Made by a program: the position numbers and the translations under genes | The notes under the pieces: model-generated | What the model saw: only the letters and a program-made list of their open reading frames with translations | Told to the model about the DNA's origin: nothing | Databases searched by the model: none | NCBI GenBank assembly: GCA_004376375.1 | Contig: SOJX01000150.1 | Coordinates: 1 to 64,000, forward strand | DNA length: 64,000 nt | Origin: Planctomycetota bacterium | GTDB lineage: Bacteria; Planctomycetota; E44-bin39 | Direction of reading: 5' to 3' | Part shown: in pieces, positions 42,730 through 50,316 of the stretch | How positions within the stretch are numbered: the first letter of the stretch is position 1 | Layout: the number at the start of each line of letters is the position of its first letter

Positions 42730-43293
42730 TTACTTTTCGCCGAAAAGCCGTTTAGTTATATCTCTGAGATGCTCGTTCCAGATGTTTTCGAGCTTTGTCT
42801 CGAATCGCATGTCGAGAGTGACGGAACCATCTTCCGAAGTAACAATGAAACCACCCGTGCTGTCTATCGGATCGCCCATGGTGTACTTCACAAGCTTTTT
42901 GACCGTCTCGACGTCTGCCTTAGCGCACCGGATGGTTCCGGTTGGAATCTCACCGGAGGCTTCGGCGATAAGCTTCTTCAGGATTGCTTCGCGCTTAGCC
43001 TTGGGAAGTTTGCCGAATGCGTCCAGTACGGACGAACGGAGCTTCTCCAGAACGTCGTTCTGTGCGTTGAGGACGGTCTTTCGCGCCTCTATTTCGGCCG
43101 ATGAAAGCTCCTGCGTTCTGAGTCTTTCAATTTCGGCCGAAACGGTCTCGGCATGCTTTTTTTCAGCGTTTTCGGCCTCGGTTTTCGCCTTGCCGGTGAT
43201 CTTTTCCGCATCAGCCTCGGCTTCGGCTTTCATGCTTTTGCACTCAGCCTCGCCGGCATCCTTGATTTTTTCAAGGACAGCGTCAAGTCCCAT
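42730..43293 (-). CDS. atpE: V/A-type ATPase subunit E
   Basis: 187 residues. N-terminal half a charged coiled coil (ECKSMKAEAEADAEKITGKA) for the peripheral stalk. The C-terminal half is a globular domain with FGKLPKAKREAILKKLI and GGFIVTSEDGSVTLDMRFE, where it grips subunit B. The end of the gene joins subunit C without a gap. Confidence 0.92.
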   Translation of the reverse strand: MGLDAVLEKIKDAGEAECKSMKAEAEADAEKITGKAKTEAENAEKKHAETVSAEIERLRTQELSSAEIEARKTVLNAQNDVLEKLRSSVLDAFGKLPKAKREAILKKLIAEASGEIPTGTIRCAKADVETVKKLVKYTMGDPIDSTGGFIVTSEDGSVTLDMRFETKLENIWNEHLRDITKRLFGEK

Positions 43294-43314
43294 TGGTACT
43301 CCTTGTCCGGAATC

Positions 43315-43662
43315 TTACGATTTCAGATAACCCGTGAGAATAATCGCGATAACGAAACCGAACAGCACAATCGTTTCCGGAAGCGCCGTCAGGACCAGGC
43401 CCTTGACGAAGAGCTTCTCGTTTTCCGCCATTGCGCCGACTGCGGCCGAGCCGACGTCTTTCTGCACGATTGCGGTCGCATAGCCGGTGATGGCAATCGC
43501 GATACCGGCTGCGATGGCGATACCGAAAATGCCCCACTGTTTACTCTCTTTTCCCGCTTCCTTGACTTCTTTGTCACCACCCGCGGGGGGTTCCGTCGCA
43601 AACGCCGGTGCGACGAACAACAGGATCACCGCGACGACCAGAAGAACTTTGAATAGCCTCAT
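43315..43662 (-). CDS. atpK: V/A-type ATPase proteolipid subunit K (c ring)
   Basis: 115 residues: a cleavable signal peptide (to about APAFAT), a polar loop, and one helical hairpin. Helix 1 is FGIAIAAGIAIAITGYATAI. Helix 2 carries the ion-binding glutamate Glu96 in LPETIVLFGFV. It is thus a two-helix c subunit rather than the doubled four-helix form found in some bacteria. The signal peptide directs insertion with both ends outside. Confidence 0.93.
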   Translation of the reverse strand: MRLFKVLLVVAVILLFVAPAFATEPPAGGDKEVKEAGKESKQWGIFGIAIAAGIAIAITGYATAIVQKDVGSAAVGAMAENEKLFVKGLVLTALPETIVLFGFVIAIILTGYLKS

Positions 43663-43700
43663 GATATTTCCTCCAAATGATTACGTTGATGTAACCTTGT

Positions 43701-45716
43701 TTATTTCCCCGTTCCGGGTTTAACAAACTTCGGAACCCATCCGAAGGGAGCATACGCGGTTCCACCGCCCTTGACGAACTTCATGAACATTTCGTAGTAA
43801 TTTAAACGCAGCCCCTGTATGAAGGCTGAGAGAAATCCGAGAATCAGAACCATCAGATGCGCGGCCACCAGTATGAAAATACCCATGACGACCCAGCCGC
43901 CTCCCTGTGTAAGCGGCTTAATGCCGAGGTCGTTAAACGCCCCGACCAGAAATCCCTTTGCCACTCCTATGGCCGCCAGACGAGCGAAAGAAACCATGTT
44001 TGCAAAAGGGCCGACGAATTCGAGGATTTCCATGGGGTTGCCCGCAAGTATGAAGATTAACCCCGGAATCAGGAATATGAGCACGGTCGTCATGCTGCCG
44101 AGGAACGGCAGCGTTGCGACGATCTTTTTGGCAAGGTCTGAAAATTTTATTACTTTCGCGTCGAAGGTGATAACCAGAATGCCGAAACCGAAAAGAACCA
44201 GGAAGAATCCCACCTTTACCAGAGCGTGCTTGATTCCGTGAACTCCATGCGCTATCTCGTTCAGGAATCCAAGGAATAAACCGAAAAGCATGTATGCGCA
44301 GCCGAAAAGAATCGTCAGTGTAAGCATGCTTTTTATATGTTCACCGTTGGTCTTGTGGTAGTAGCCTCCCCAAAGACCCGTTATTCCCAGAATCTGCTCC
44401 CACGAATTCCATGTTTTGTCCGGGTCAGGATGCGCGCTGTGGAAAGGTATCCCGAACACGTCGGCGAACATGATTCCGCCGAAAACCGCCGCAAAAAAAC
44501 CGCCGGTAATAAGATACCAGCCCATTGTCCGGATTCCGACGTCGAGGCTCTTTTTCGAGGCAATAATCAGCCCGATAATCATGAATATCAAGCCGTATGC
44601 GAGGTCGCCAATCATAAAGCCGAACATAATCGGGAACCCGAACGTAATTACCGGCGTCGGGTCGATCTCATCGTGCTTCGGCGTGGTGAACATGTTGATC
44701 AGCGTTTCAAAGCCGCGGACGCCTTTGGGGTTGTCGTATGCGGTAGGCGGTTCTTCGGCGTTTTCCTCTTCCCCGTGATGATCGGCGCCTTTGGATTCCA
44801 TCTTTGTTACATGCAGCCCCTCGCCGACGTCACTGGAAAGTTTTTTCGAAAGTGGGTCAAATATCTCTGAAGGAATCCAGAAATCGATTACAAATGCATT
44901 GTCGGAACATGTGAACTGGAGCGGTGCTTCCGCCTTTTCGAGCTGCACCCTGAGGTATTCTTCCGCGGCGCAGAGGAAGGCCCGGGACGTGTCTTTGGAT
45001 TTTTCGATTTCTTCGCGGAGCTTCTCCCGGCTGGTTTTCAGGCGTGAAATCCGCTCCTTGCATTCGCCGACCAGCGCGATCGGGTCGCCGGTTTCTTCGG
45101 GCACCCGCTCGGGATTGTAGCCAACGTCGCGGAGCAGGCTTTCAATTTCATCCGCCGCTTCAGCAGGAACGAAAAGGGCATATATGCCTTTCGGTTCGGT
45201 GCCGTAAACGAAATGGTAGTTCGGCGTAATCTTATCAATTCTATCGCCCAGATTTTCACGCGTCGTGCCGACAAAACAGGCAAGGCTCTTATAGCCGTGG
45301 TACAGGTCGAATGGGATTCCGAGATCGGCGAAGGGCTCGAGTTCGGCAATCCTTGCCTCGAGGGTCGCCAGCTCTGATTCGGTGGAATTGAGGGTTTCGT
45401 GCCGATCGAGGATGAGCTTCTCTAGCTCGTCAATTCTTTTTTCGAGTGTTCCAACAAGGTCCGCTTCGTGGTACGTCTCGCTCGGCATTCCCTCGGTGCT
45501 GAGGTTCAGCGCGCTCAGAATCGACCGGACGCGCACCAGCAGCTCGGCGGTGCGTCCAGCCTCCGGGAGTGCGCGGCCATGCGCAAACTCATCCTGCTCG
45601 GCGGGTAATTCGATAAGGTGTGCCGCGTTGAGTGAGTGCAGGCTGCGTATCGTGGTTTCCAGTTTGTCGAGGGAGCCAACGATCAGCGCCCTCGTCATCG
45701 GTTTCGGTTTAAACAT
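43701..45716 (-). CDS. atpI: V/A-type ATPase membrane subunit I (a subunit)
   Basis: 671 residues from the ATG giving MFKPKPMTRALIVG, overlapping the previous gene by 8 bp; the longer frame upstream is antisense-like. The N-terminal 350 residues are cytosolic coiled coil. The membrane half starts at MFTTPKHDEIDPTPVITFGFPI, then FGFMIGDLAYGL, and later SFARLAAIGVAKGFL with the essential Arg for ion passage. It forms the half-channels of the stator. Followed by the K gene. Confidence 0.94.
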   Translation of the reverse strand: MFKPKPMTRALIVGSLDKLETTIRSLHSLNAAHLIELPAEQDEFAHGRALPEAGRTAELLVRVRSILSALNLSTEGMPSETYHEADLVGTLEKRIDELEKLILDRHETLNSTESELATLEARIAELEPFADLGIPFDLYHGYKSLACFVGTTRENLGDRIDKITPNYHFVYGTEPKGIYALFVPAEAADEIESLLRDVGYNPERVPEETGDPIALVGECKERISRLKTSREKLREEIEKSKDTSRAFLCAAEEYLRVQLEKAEAPLQFTCSDNAFVIDFWIPSEIFDPLSKKLSSDVGEGLHVTKMESKGADHHGEEENAEEPPTAYDNPKGVRGFETLINMFTTPKHDEIDPTPVITFGFPIMFGFMIGDLAYGLIFMIIGLIIASKKSLDVGIRTMGWYLITGGFFAAVFGGIMFADVFGIPFHSAHPDPDKTWNSWEQILGITGLWGGYYHKTNGEHIKSMLTLTILFGCAYMLFGLFLGFLNEIAHGVHGIKHALVKVGFFLVLFGFGILVITFDAKVIKFSDLAKKIVATLPFLGSMTTVLIFLIPGLIFILAGNPMEILEFVGPFANMVSFARLAAIGVAKGFLVGAFNDLGIKPLTQGGGWVVMGIFILVAAHLMVLILGFLSAFIQGLRLNYYEMFMKFVKGGGTAYAPFGWVPKFVKPGTGK

Positions 45717-46035
45717 CGAAGGAACGCTCGAACTCTGAAACGATGAACTGGGTTGCCTCATCCAACTTCTTGCCGGTGCGCTCGATGAGAGCGCGGGCAT
45801 CTTCTTCGCCTTTTGCAAAAATCGCGGCTTTTTTTCCCGCGATTTCTTTCCTGAAAGTTTCCAGCGCTTCCTCGCGGCTGTGCCGTTGTTTTTCCTCCGA
45901 TGCGCTTATTATGTCTTTGGCTTCCGTTTCCGCATCGGCAATGGTTTTGCGGCATTCAGAGTCGCAATCACTTTTCATCTTATTTACAGCCGCTTCAGCT
46001 TCCTTGATTCGTGTGAGGATTTTTACTCGTTCCAT
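45709..46035 (-). CDS. V/A-type ATPase stalk subunit (H/G-like coiled coil)
   Basis: 108 residues from the ATG with GGGGTGA 8 bp upstream; a GTG 12 bp earlier would use part of that site. Nearly all coiled coil (IKEAEAAVNKMKSDCDSECR, AETEAKDIISASEEKQRHS). The partner of subunit E in the peripheral stalk. First gene of the operon. Confidence 0.85.
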   Translation of the reverse strand: MERVKILTRIKEAEAAVNKMKSDCDSECRKTIADAETEAKDIISASEEKQRHSREEALETFRKEIAGKKAAIFAKGEEDARALIERTGKKLDEATQFIVSEFERSFDV

Positions 46036-46102
46036 GTCGTTTGTCACCCCAAATCAGGGCCTGGAATTGTTTCCGTGCGAGCCGGTTTTAAAGGGAGCGT
46101 GT

Positions 46103-46131
46103 TAGATATCACAATCGCGTAATCTAGTCAA
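46103..46131 (-). promoter_or_regulatory. Promoter of the V-type ATPase operon
   Basis: TTGACT, 17 bp, TATCTA on the minus strand, about 68 bp upstream of the first gene. The expected transcript carries nine ATPase genes and the four-helix gene. Confidence 0.65.
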
Positions 46132-46302
46132 GAAAAAAATTGTGCGAAAATTCACGAAACGTATTCGAGACAGTATTGACTCTGGGAAGCTTTTCCATAT
46201 TTACGGCGTATTTGAATATTCGGCGATTATGCGGTTTTACGGGCTACACCGCAGGCGTTATCACATTCTACGGTATTCATTATCCGCAAAACCGGAAGTC
46301 GG

Positions 46303-46330
46303 TTGCGTGTGATGAATTTGCTGATATAAT
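46303..46330 (+). promoter_or_regulatory. Promoter of the orphan membrane protein gene
   Basis: TTGCGT, 16 bp, TATAAT, 53 bp upstream of the start. With the ATPase promoter it accounts for the 347-bp divergent gap; nothing else was seen between them. Confidence 0.5.
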
Positions 46331-46382
46331 TATTTTATCAAGGTCGCGTTGATGTTTCGCGTTTGCAAATTGAGAGCCGAAA

Positions 46383-47648
46383 TTGCCAAATGTAATTTTC
46401 TTCCCTTCTTCCGACCTTCTCAAACCGTCGGACAGGCTCGATGGAAAGAAAACTGAAAGCCTGGCAAGGCGCCGATTTTCAGTCGGCGGAAAACGTTTTC
46501 ATCTGAAAGTGGATCCGCAGTTTGTTTCGATGATAAGGCTTACGGGCGGCTGGCTTGCGGCAAACCTCGGCAGCGCACTCCGGGGGCGGTCGGACTCGCT
46601 GACAATTGCATACGGGTTGCAGGCGCGTGAGAGAGAAATATCCTTTGCCGTTGACGGCTCTCTGACAGGCCCGATTGCCCTGGATGTCGATGAACTGCGG
46701 ATAAAAGTGCATCCGGCATTTGCGGAAATCGAGCACCGCGGGGTTGCGTCCGCGCTGATATGCGCCGGTACCGCCGTTCTGCTTGGGGAAGTGTTCGGAA
46801 ATCCTGCAGTTGTCTCACGAACCACACGCGAGGAGGCGACCCGTCTCTTCCTCCTGCTCCTTGCCGAGAACCTAGCAATCGCGGGCGAAGTTACCCCGTC
46901 GGACGTGGTCCAGGGGCTGGGTTGTGTTCTGCCGCAGAGCGATTCTCTGGCAGTCATGATCCGCAACAAGTTTCACGAGTTCACCGAGTCCGTTGCCTGG
47001 CAGCGCCACGCCGCAGCATCTGAACGAACGAGGGTGTTTCTTTTCCCGGCGGCTTTCGGCAGGCTGGAGCGGTCCGAGAAACGGCGCGCAATCGTCGGGG
47101 GCATTCTTGCCTGGTACGATTTCCTGATGCTGGGTTTGCTGCGGTTTGTTCCGTTTATTCGCAGTCATCCTTATTTCATTCCTGCAAGAATGGTGTTGCG
47201 CGGCTGGCTGGGCGAGCGCGAGCTTTTTGCCGGGGGCGCCGCGCGGAGACTCAAGCGGGCGCTTGGAAAGGGGCGGATTGTTACGGCTTCCGAAGCTTTC
47301 TGGGCAGGCTGGAGCCCCAGGCTGACTGCGATAATCCTGAAGCCGGTCTATCGTTTTTTGGGCGGAAACAGGCGTCCGTTTCTGGCTACGCTGGGGACGT
47401 TTTCGCTTACCGCAATCATCGTGCACCCCTTGTGGATTACGCTGGGGCTGACCGGCGTTGCAGCCCTTCTCTATCTGCCCTATCCGGCCGAAATTGCCGC
47501 GACGCGAATACTGCATCCGATAAATTTCATTCTACATGGAATAGTAATCGGCCTGTGGGTAGGCTGGGGATTTGTAATCGGGTTGTTGAAATGGAAGCGG
47601 TTCCGCGTCGAGCGTCAGGCGTCGGGCGTCGAGAGTCTTGGATCATGA
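46383..47648 (+). CDS. Orphan protein with C-terminal membrane helices
   Basis: 421 residues. An in-frame TGA at 46371 limits the start to the TTG at 46383 or later codons (the next ATG is at 46527), so the start is uncertain. Residues 40-240 are soluble, with SLTIAYGLQAREREISFAVD and ASALICAGTAVLLGEVFGNP. At least three hydrophobic segments occupy the last 180 residues (AIVGGILAWYDFLMLGLL, FSLTAIIVHPLWITLGLTG, GIVIGLWVGWGFVIGLL). The final VERQASGVESLGS is encoded by a 7-bp repeat array. No family recognised. Confidence 0.6.
   Translation: MPNVIFFPSSDLLKPSDRLDGKKTESLARRRFSVGGKRFHLKVDPQFVSMIRLTGGWLAANLGSALRGRSDSLTIAYGLQAREREISFAVDGSLTGPIALDVDELRIKVHPAFAEIEHRGVASALICAGTAVLLGEVFGNPAVVSRTTREEATRLFLLLLAENLAIAGEVTPSDVVQGLGCVLPQSDSLAVMIRNKFHEFTESVAWQRHAAASERTRVFLFPAAFGRLERSEKRRAIVGGILAWYDFLMLGLLRFVPFIRSHPYFIPARMVLRGWLGERELFAGGAARRLKRALGKGRIVTASEAFWAGWSPRLTAIILKPVYRFLGGNRRPFLATLGTFSLTAIIVHPLWITLGLTGVAALLYLPYPAEIAATRILHPINFILHGIVIGLWVGWGFVIGLLKWKRFRVERQASGVESLGS
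47605..47637. repeat. 7-bp tandem array, word GCGTCGA
   Basis: GCGTCGA, GCGTCAG, GCGTCGG, GCGTCGA and a partial GAGTC. It forms the coding end of the orphan membrane protein, just before its stop. Confidence 0.8.
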
Positions 47649-48257
47649 AAATATTTCATCGTTGCTTTTCAGTATTTTTTCAAATTCAACTTTCACATCT
47701 GCAAGAGCTTTTGCCCTGTGGCTGACCTTGTTTTTTTCTTCCGTGCCCATTTCCGCAAACGTCTGGTTCTTCGGCGGGTAAAAGAAGAGAGGGTCATATC
47801 CGAAACCGCTTTCCCCGCGGGGCTTTTCCAGTATCAATCCATCGCATACGCCGCGGGCCGTAAAAAGAATCTTTTCAGGCGAAGCTACCGCGGCCACGCA
47901 GACAAATCTGGCGGTGCGTTTTCCCTTCGGAACGTTCTTTAGCTCACTCAGAAGTTTCCTGTTGTTCGCCGAATGGGAGCGGGATTCGCCTGCATATCTT
48001 GCGGAGTAAACGCCGGGTGCGCCGTCGAGCGCGCCGACTTCGAGCCCGGAGTCCTCGGCAAGCGCGATCAGGCCGCTTTCACGGGCAAGCTCGCTTGCCT
48101 TTTTAGCGGCGTTTTCCTCGAAGGTTTCGCCGTCTTCGATAACTTCAGGCATGCCGGGAATATCATCGAGGGTGACTATTTCGATTGGCAGTTCCGCGAG
48201 CAGGGATTTAAGCTCGCGCAGCTTGCCGGGATTCCGAGTTGCAGCAAGGATTTTCAT
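47643..48257 (-). CDS. rdgB: Non-canonical purine NTP pyrophosphatase (RdgB/HAM1)
   Basis: 204 residues. Family motifs: ILAATRNPGKLRELKSLL, EDGETFEENAAKKA, LAEDSGLEVGALDGAPGVYS, RGESGFGYDPLF and SHRAKAL. It hydrolyses dITP and XTP to keep damaged purines out of DNA and RNA. Its start overlaps the end of rph by 4 bp, the frequent rph-rdgB arrangement. Confidence 0.95.
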   Translation of the reverse strand: MKILAATRNPGKLRELKSLLAELPIEIVTLDDIPGMPEVIEDGETFEENAAKKASELARESGLIALAEDSGLEVGALDGAPGVYSARYAGESRSHSANNRKLLSELKNVPKGKRTARFVCVAAVASPEKILFTARGVCDGLILEKPRGESGFGYDPLFFYPPKNQTFAEMGTEEKNKVSHRAKALADVKVEFEKILKSNDEIFS

Positions 48258-49057
48258 CTTCTGGACACGCGGCGTCTGGCTTTTTTGGGTGGCGGCTGCA
48301 GGCCGCCGTGGGTGAACGTGCCTTCTTTCAAGCCGAGCGATTCTTCCTGTATCTCTGTAAGGCGCTTGATTGCACGCTTGCCTGCGCTAAGAAACGACAT
48401 GAGGTTCCGCTCGGAATATACACCTTGCTCGGCCGTTCCCTGGATTTCGACCAGGTCGCCTTCCCCGGTCATCACAAGATTCATATCGACGTCGGCGTGG
48501 CGGTCCTCTTCGGAGTTGAGGTCCACCAGGTTGCGCTTATCGAGGCGGCCGATTGAAACGCCGGCGATGGAGCGGCGAAGCGGCCAGTTGCGGATTTCGC
48601 CTTCGCGGTAAAGCCATGCGCAGGCATCGAACAGGGCAACGAACGCGCCCGTAATCGATACGGTACGCGTGCCTCCGTCAGCCTGGAGTACGTCGCAGTC
48701 GATCCAGATTGTTTTTTCCGGGAAGGCCGTCAAATCGCATGCCGCTCTCAGGCTGCGGCCGATAAGGCGTTGAATCTCCTGTGTTCGGCCGGAGATATTG
48801 GTTCGGTTGCGCTCCCGCCTGCGCCGCCCGATTACTGAAGAAGGCAGCATATTATATTCTGCGGTCAGCCAGCCGCTTTTTCTGTCAAGCAGCCAGTCGG
48901 GTATGCTGGCTTCAACGGTCGCGGTGCATAGAACGCGTGTCAGGCCGGCGGAGATAAGCACGCTTCCAGCGGGGAAAGAAGTAAACTTCCGTTTGATCGT
49001 AACTTTTCGCAGTTCGTCTTTCATGCGGCCGTCGATGCGTTTTCGCCGCTTTGCCAT
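48254..49057 (-). CDS. rph: Ribonuclease PH
   Basis: 267 residues from the ATG with AAAGGA 8 bp upstream; a longer start is less likely. Motifs: GSVLISAGLTRVLCTATVE, GWLTAEYNMLPSS, RTQEIQRLIGRSLRAACD, IDCDVLQADGGTRTVSITGA and MNLVMTGEGDLVEIQGTAE. It trims tRNA 3' ends by phosphorolysis. A basic tail (KKARRRVSRR) extends past the usual end. Confidence 0.95.
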   Translation of the reverse strand: MAKRRKRIDGRMKDELRKVTIKRKFTSFPAGSVLISAGLTRVLCTATVEASIPDWLLDRKSGWLTAEYNMLPSSVIGRRRRERNRTNISGRTQEIQRLIGRSLRAACDLTAFPEKTIWIDCDVLQADGGTRTVSITGAFVALFDACAWLYREGEIRNWPLRRSIAGVSIGRLDKRNLVDLNSEEDRHADVDMNLVMTGEGDLVEIQGTAEQGVYSERNLMSFLSAGKRAIKRLTEIQEESLGLKEGTFTHGGLQPPPKKARRRVSRR

Positions 49058-49110
49058 GGCAGGCGTCCTTTCGTTGTCGATCAGCGGGCGCACAATGCGC
49101 CGCGGTGCTG

Positions 49111-50115
49111 CTATTCAAATTTTACTTTTTGGGTAAATACGGCAACGATGTCCGGGTCGAACTGTGTTCCCGCGCCTTCGGAGATGCGCGCGATCGCTTC
49201 CTTGTGCGACAAAGGCTCGGTGCGGTACGGGCGTTCCGTCGTCATGGCGTTGTAGGAGTCCGCTACGCACAGAATGCGGGCGCCCATCGGAATATTATCG
49301 CTTTTTAAGCCGTCGGGGTAGCCGGACCCGTCCCAGCATTCGTGATGATGCCGTATGGTCGTCAGTACCGCGGAAAGGTCCTGGATAGGCTCCAGGATGC
49401 TGGAAGAAACTTTTGTATGCTCCTTTACGACCGCAAATTCGTCCCTGGACAGCTTGCCGGGCTTCTTAAGTATCGTTTCATCGACCGACAGCATCCCGAT
49501 ATCGTGGAAAGCCCCCGCTATGCCGAGAAGGCTTATCTCACGTGGCGGGAATTTCATCGCCTTTGCAATCTTCCTGACAATCGTGGCAACGTTTCGGGAG
49601 TGCTCTTCGTGGAACTTGTGGGTCGCGGCCATCGTGTTCATGATGACCTGGAGCACGTTAAGAAAGAGCTGCTGATTCTTGGCGTTGCTTTGCCGGAGCT
49701 CGCGTACAAGCAGATGCTTTGTCAGGGCTTTCTCAACCAGCAGGTCGACACTCTCGAGCGGAAAGGGCTTGACCAGGAACTCCACGTTTTCCAGTTCGCG
49801 GACCCGCTCACGCTCGGTCTCACCGACGTGCGCGGCAAGCAGGATCACCGGGGACTGGCTGAGCTCGCGGATTTTCCGGCAGATTTCGTACCCGTCGTAG
49901 ACCGGAAGCATAACGTCGAGCATGAACAGATCGAACTCCGCCCCCTTTCGCCGGAACGCGTCGATAATCTCAAGGGCGTGCTCGCTGTCGGATGCACACG
50001 TTACCTTGGTGTAGCCGGAGCGCTTAAGCTGCAGCCGGAGGAGGGTGAGAATATCGGCGTCGTGGTCGGCGATAAGTACGGTAGCTTCATGGATGCGTTC
50101 AGCGAGGTCCTGCAT
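49111..50115 (-). CDS. Response regulator with HD-GYP output domain
   Basis: 334 residues. A receiver domain covers residues 10-130: acidic ADHDAD, the phosphorylation aspartate in FMLDVMLPVYDGYEI, and the lysine in VEFLVKPFPL. The HD-GYP domain has FHDIGMLSVDE, HHHECWDGSGYPDGLK, GARILCVADSYNAMTTERPY and GTQFDP. It should hydrolyse cyclic-di-GMP under control of an unlinked sensor kinase. Not in an operon; the next gene (rph) starts 54 bp downstream. Confidence 0.93.
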   Translation of the reverse strand: MQDLAERIHEATVLIADHDADILTLLRLQLKRSGYTKVTCASDSEHALEIIDAFRRKGAEFDLFMLDVMLPVYDGYEICRKIRELSQSPVILLAAHVGETERERVRELENVEFLVKPFPLESVDLLVEKALTKHLLVRELRQSNAKNQQLFLNVLQVIMNTMAATHKFHEEHSRNVATIVRKIAKAMKFPPREISLLGIAGAFHDIGMLSVDETILKKPGKLSRDEFAVVKEHTKVSSSILEPIQDLSAVLTTIRHHHECWDGSGYPDGLKSDNIPMGARILCVADSYNAMTTERPYRTEPLSHKEAIARISEGAGTQFDPDIVAVFTQKVKFE

Positions 50116-50172
50116 GGCATAATAATATCCTATTTTTCCGCCGTTTTCAATCTTGTAGTATACTTTTATTAA

Positions 50173-50261
50173 GGTCCATCGGTCAATTGGTCTTCCGGTC
50201 GTTTGGTCGTTAAAACCAAACGACCAAAGGACCGAGGGACCAAACGACCAAAGGACCGAAA
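50173..50261. repeat. 8-bp arrays in inverted orientation, word GGTCNNNN
   Basis: GGTCCATC, GGTCAATT, GGTCTTCC, GGTCGTTT, GGTCGTTA (50173-50212), then AACCAAAC, GACCAAAG, GACCGAGG, GACCAAAC, GACCAAAG, GACCGAAA (50214-50261). The arms can pair over some 40 bp with almost no loop. The -35 box of the LptFG promoter begins 5 bp later. The word is the same as in the array at 28884. Confidence 0.9.
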
Positions 50262-50265
50262 GAGA

Positions 50266-50293
50266 TTGACACGATTTTCAGGGATGTTAGAAT
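50266..50293 (+). promoter_or_regulatory. Promoter of the fused lptFG gene
   Basis: TTGACA, 16 bp, TAGAAT, directly after the inverted 8-bp arrays. Leader of about 17 nt. Confidence 0.65.
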
Positions 50294-50316
50294 ACCCGCG
50301 GTTACGGTGAAAACAA

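Noticed and set aside
46140..46352. 70-codon frame in the gap upstream of the orphan membrane protein
   Set aside because: No ribosome site, no plausible composition, and it overlaps two promoter candidates.
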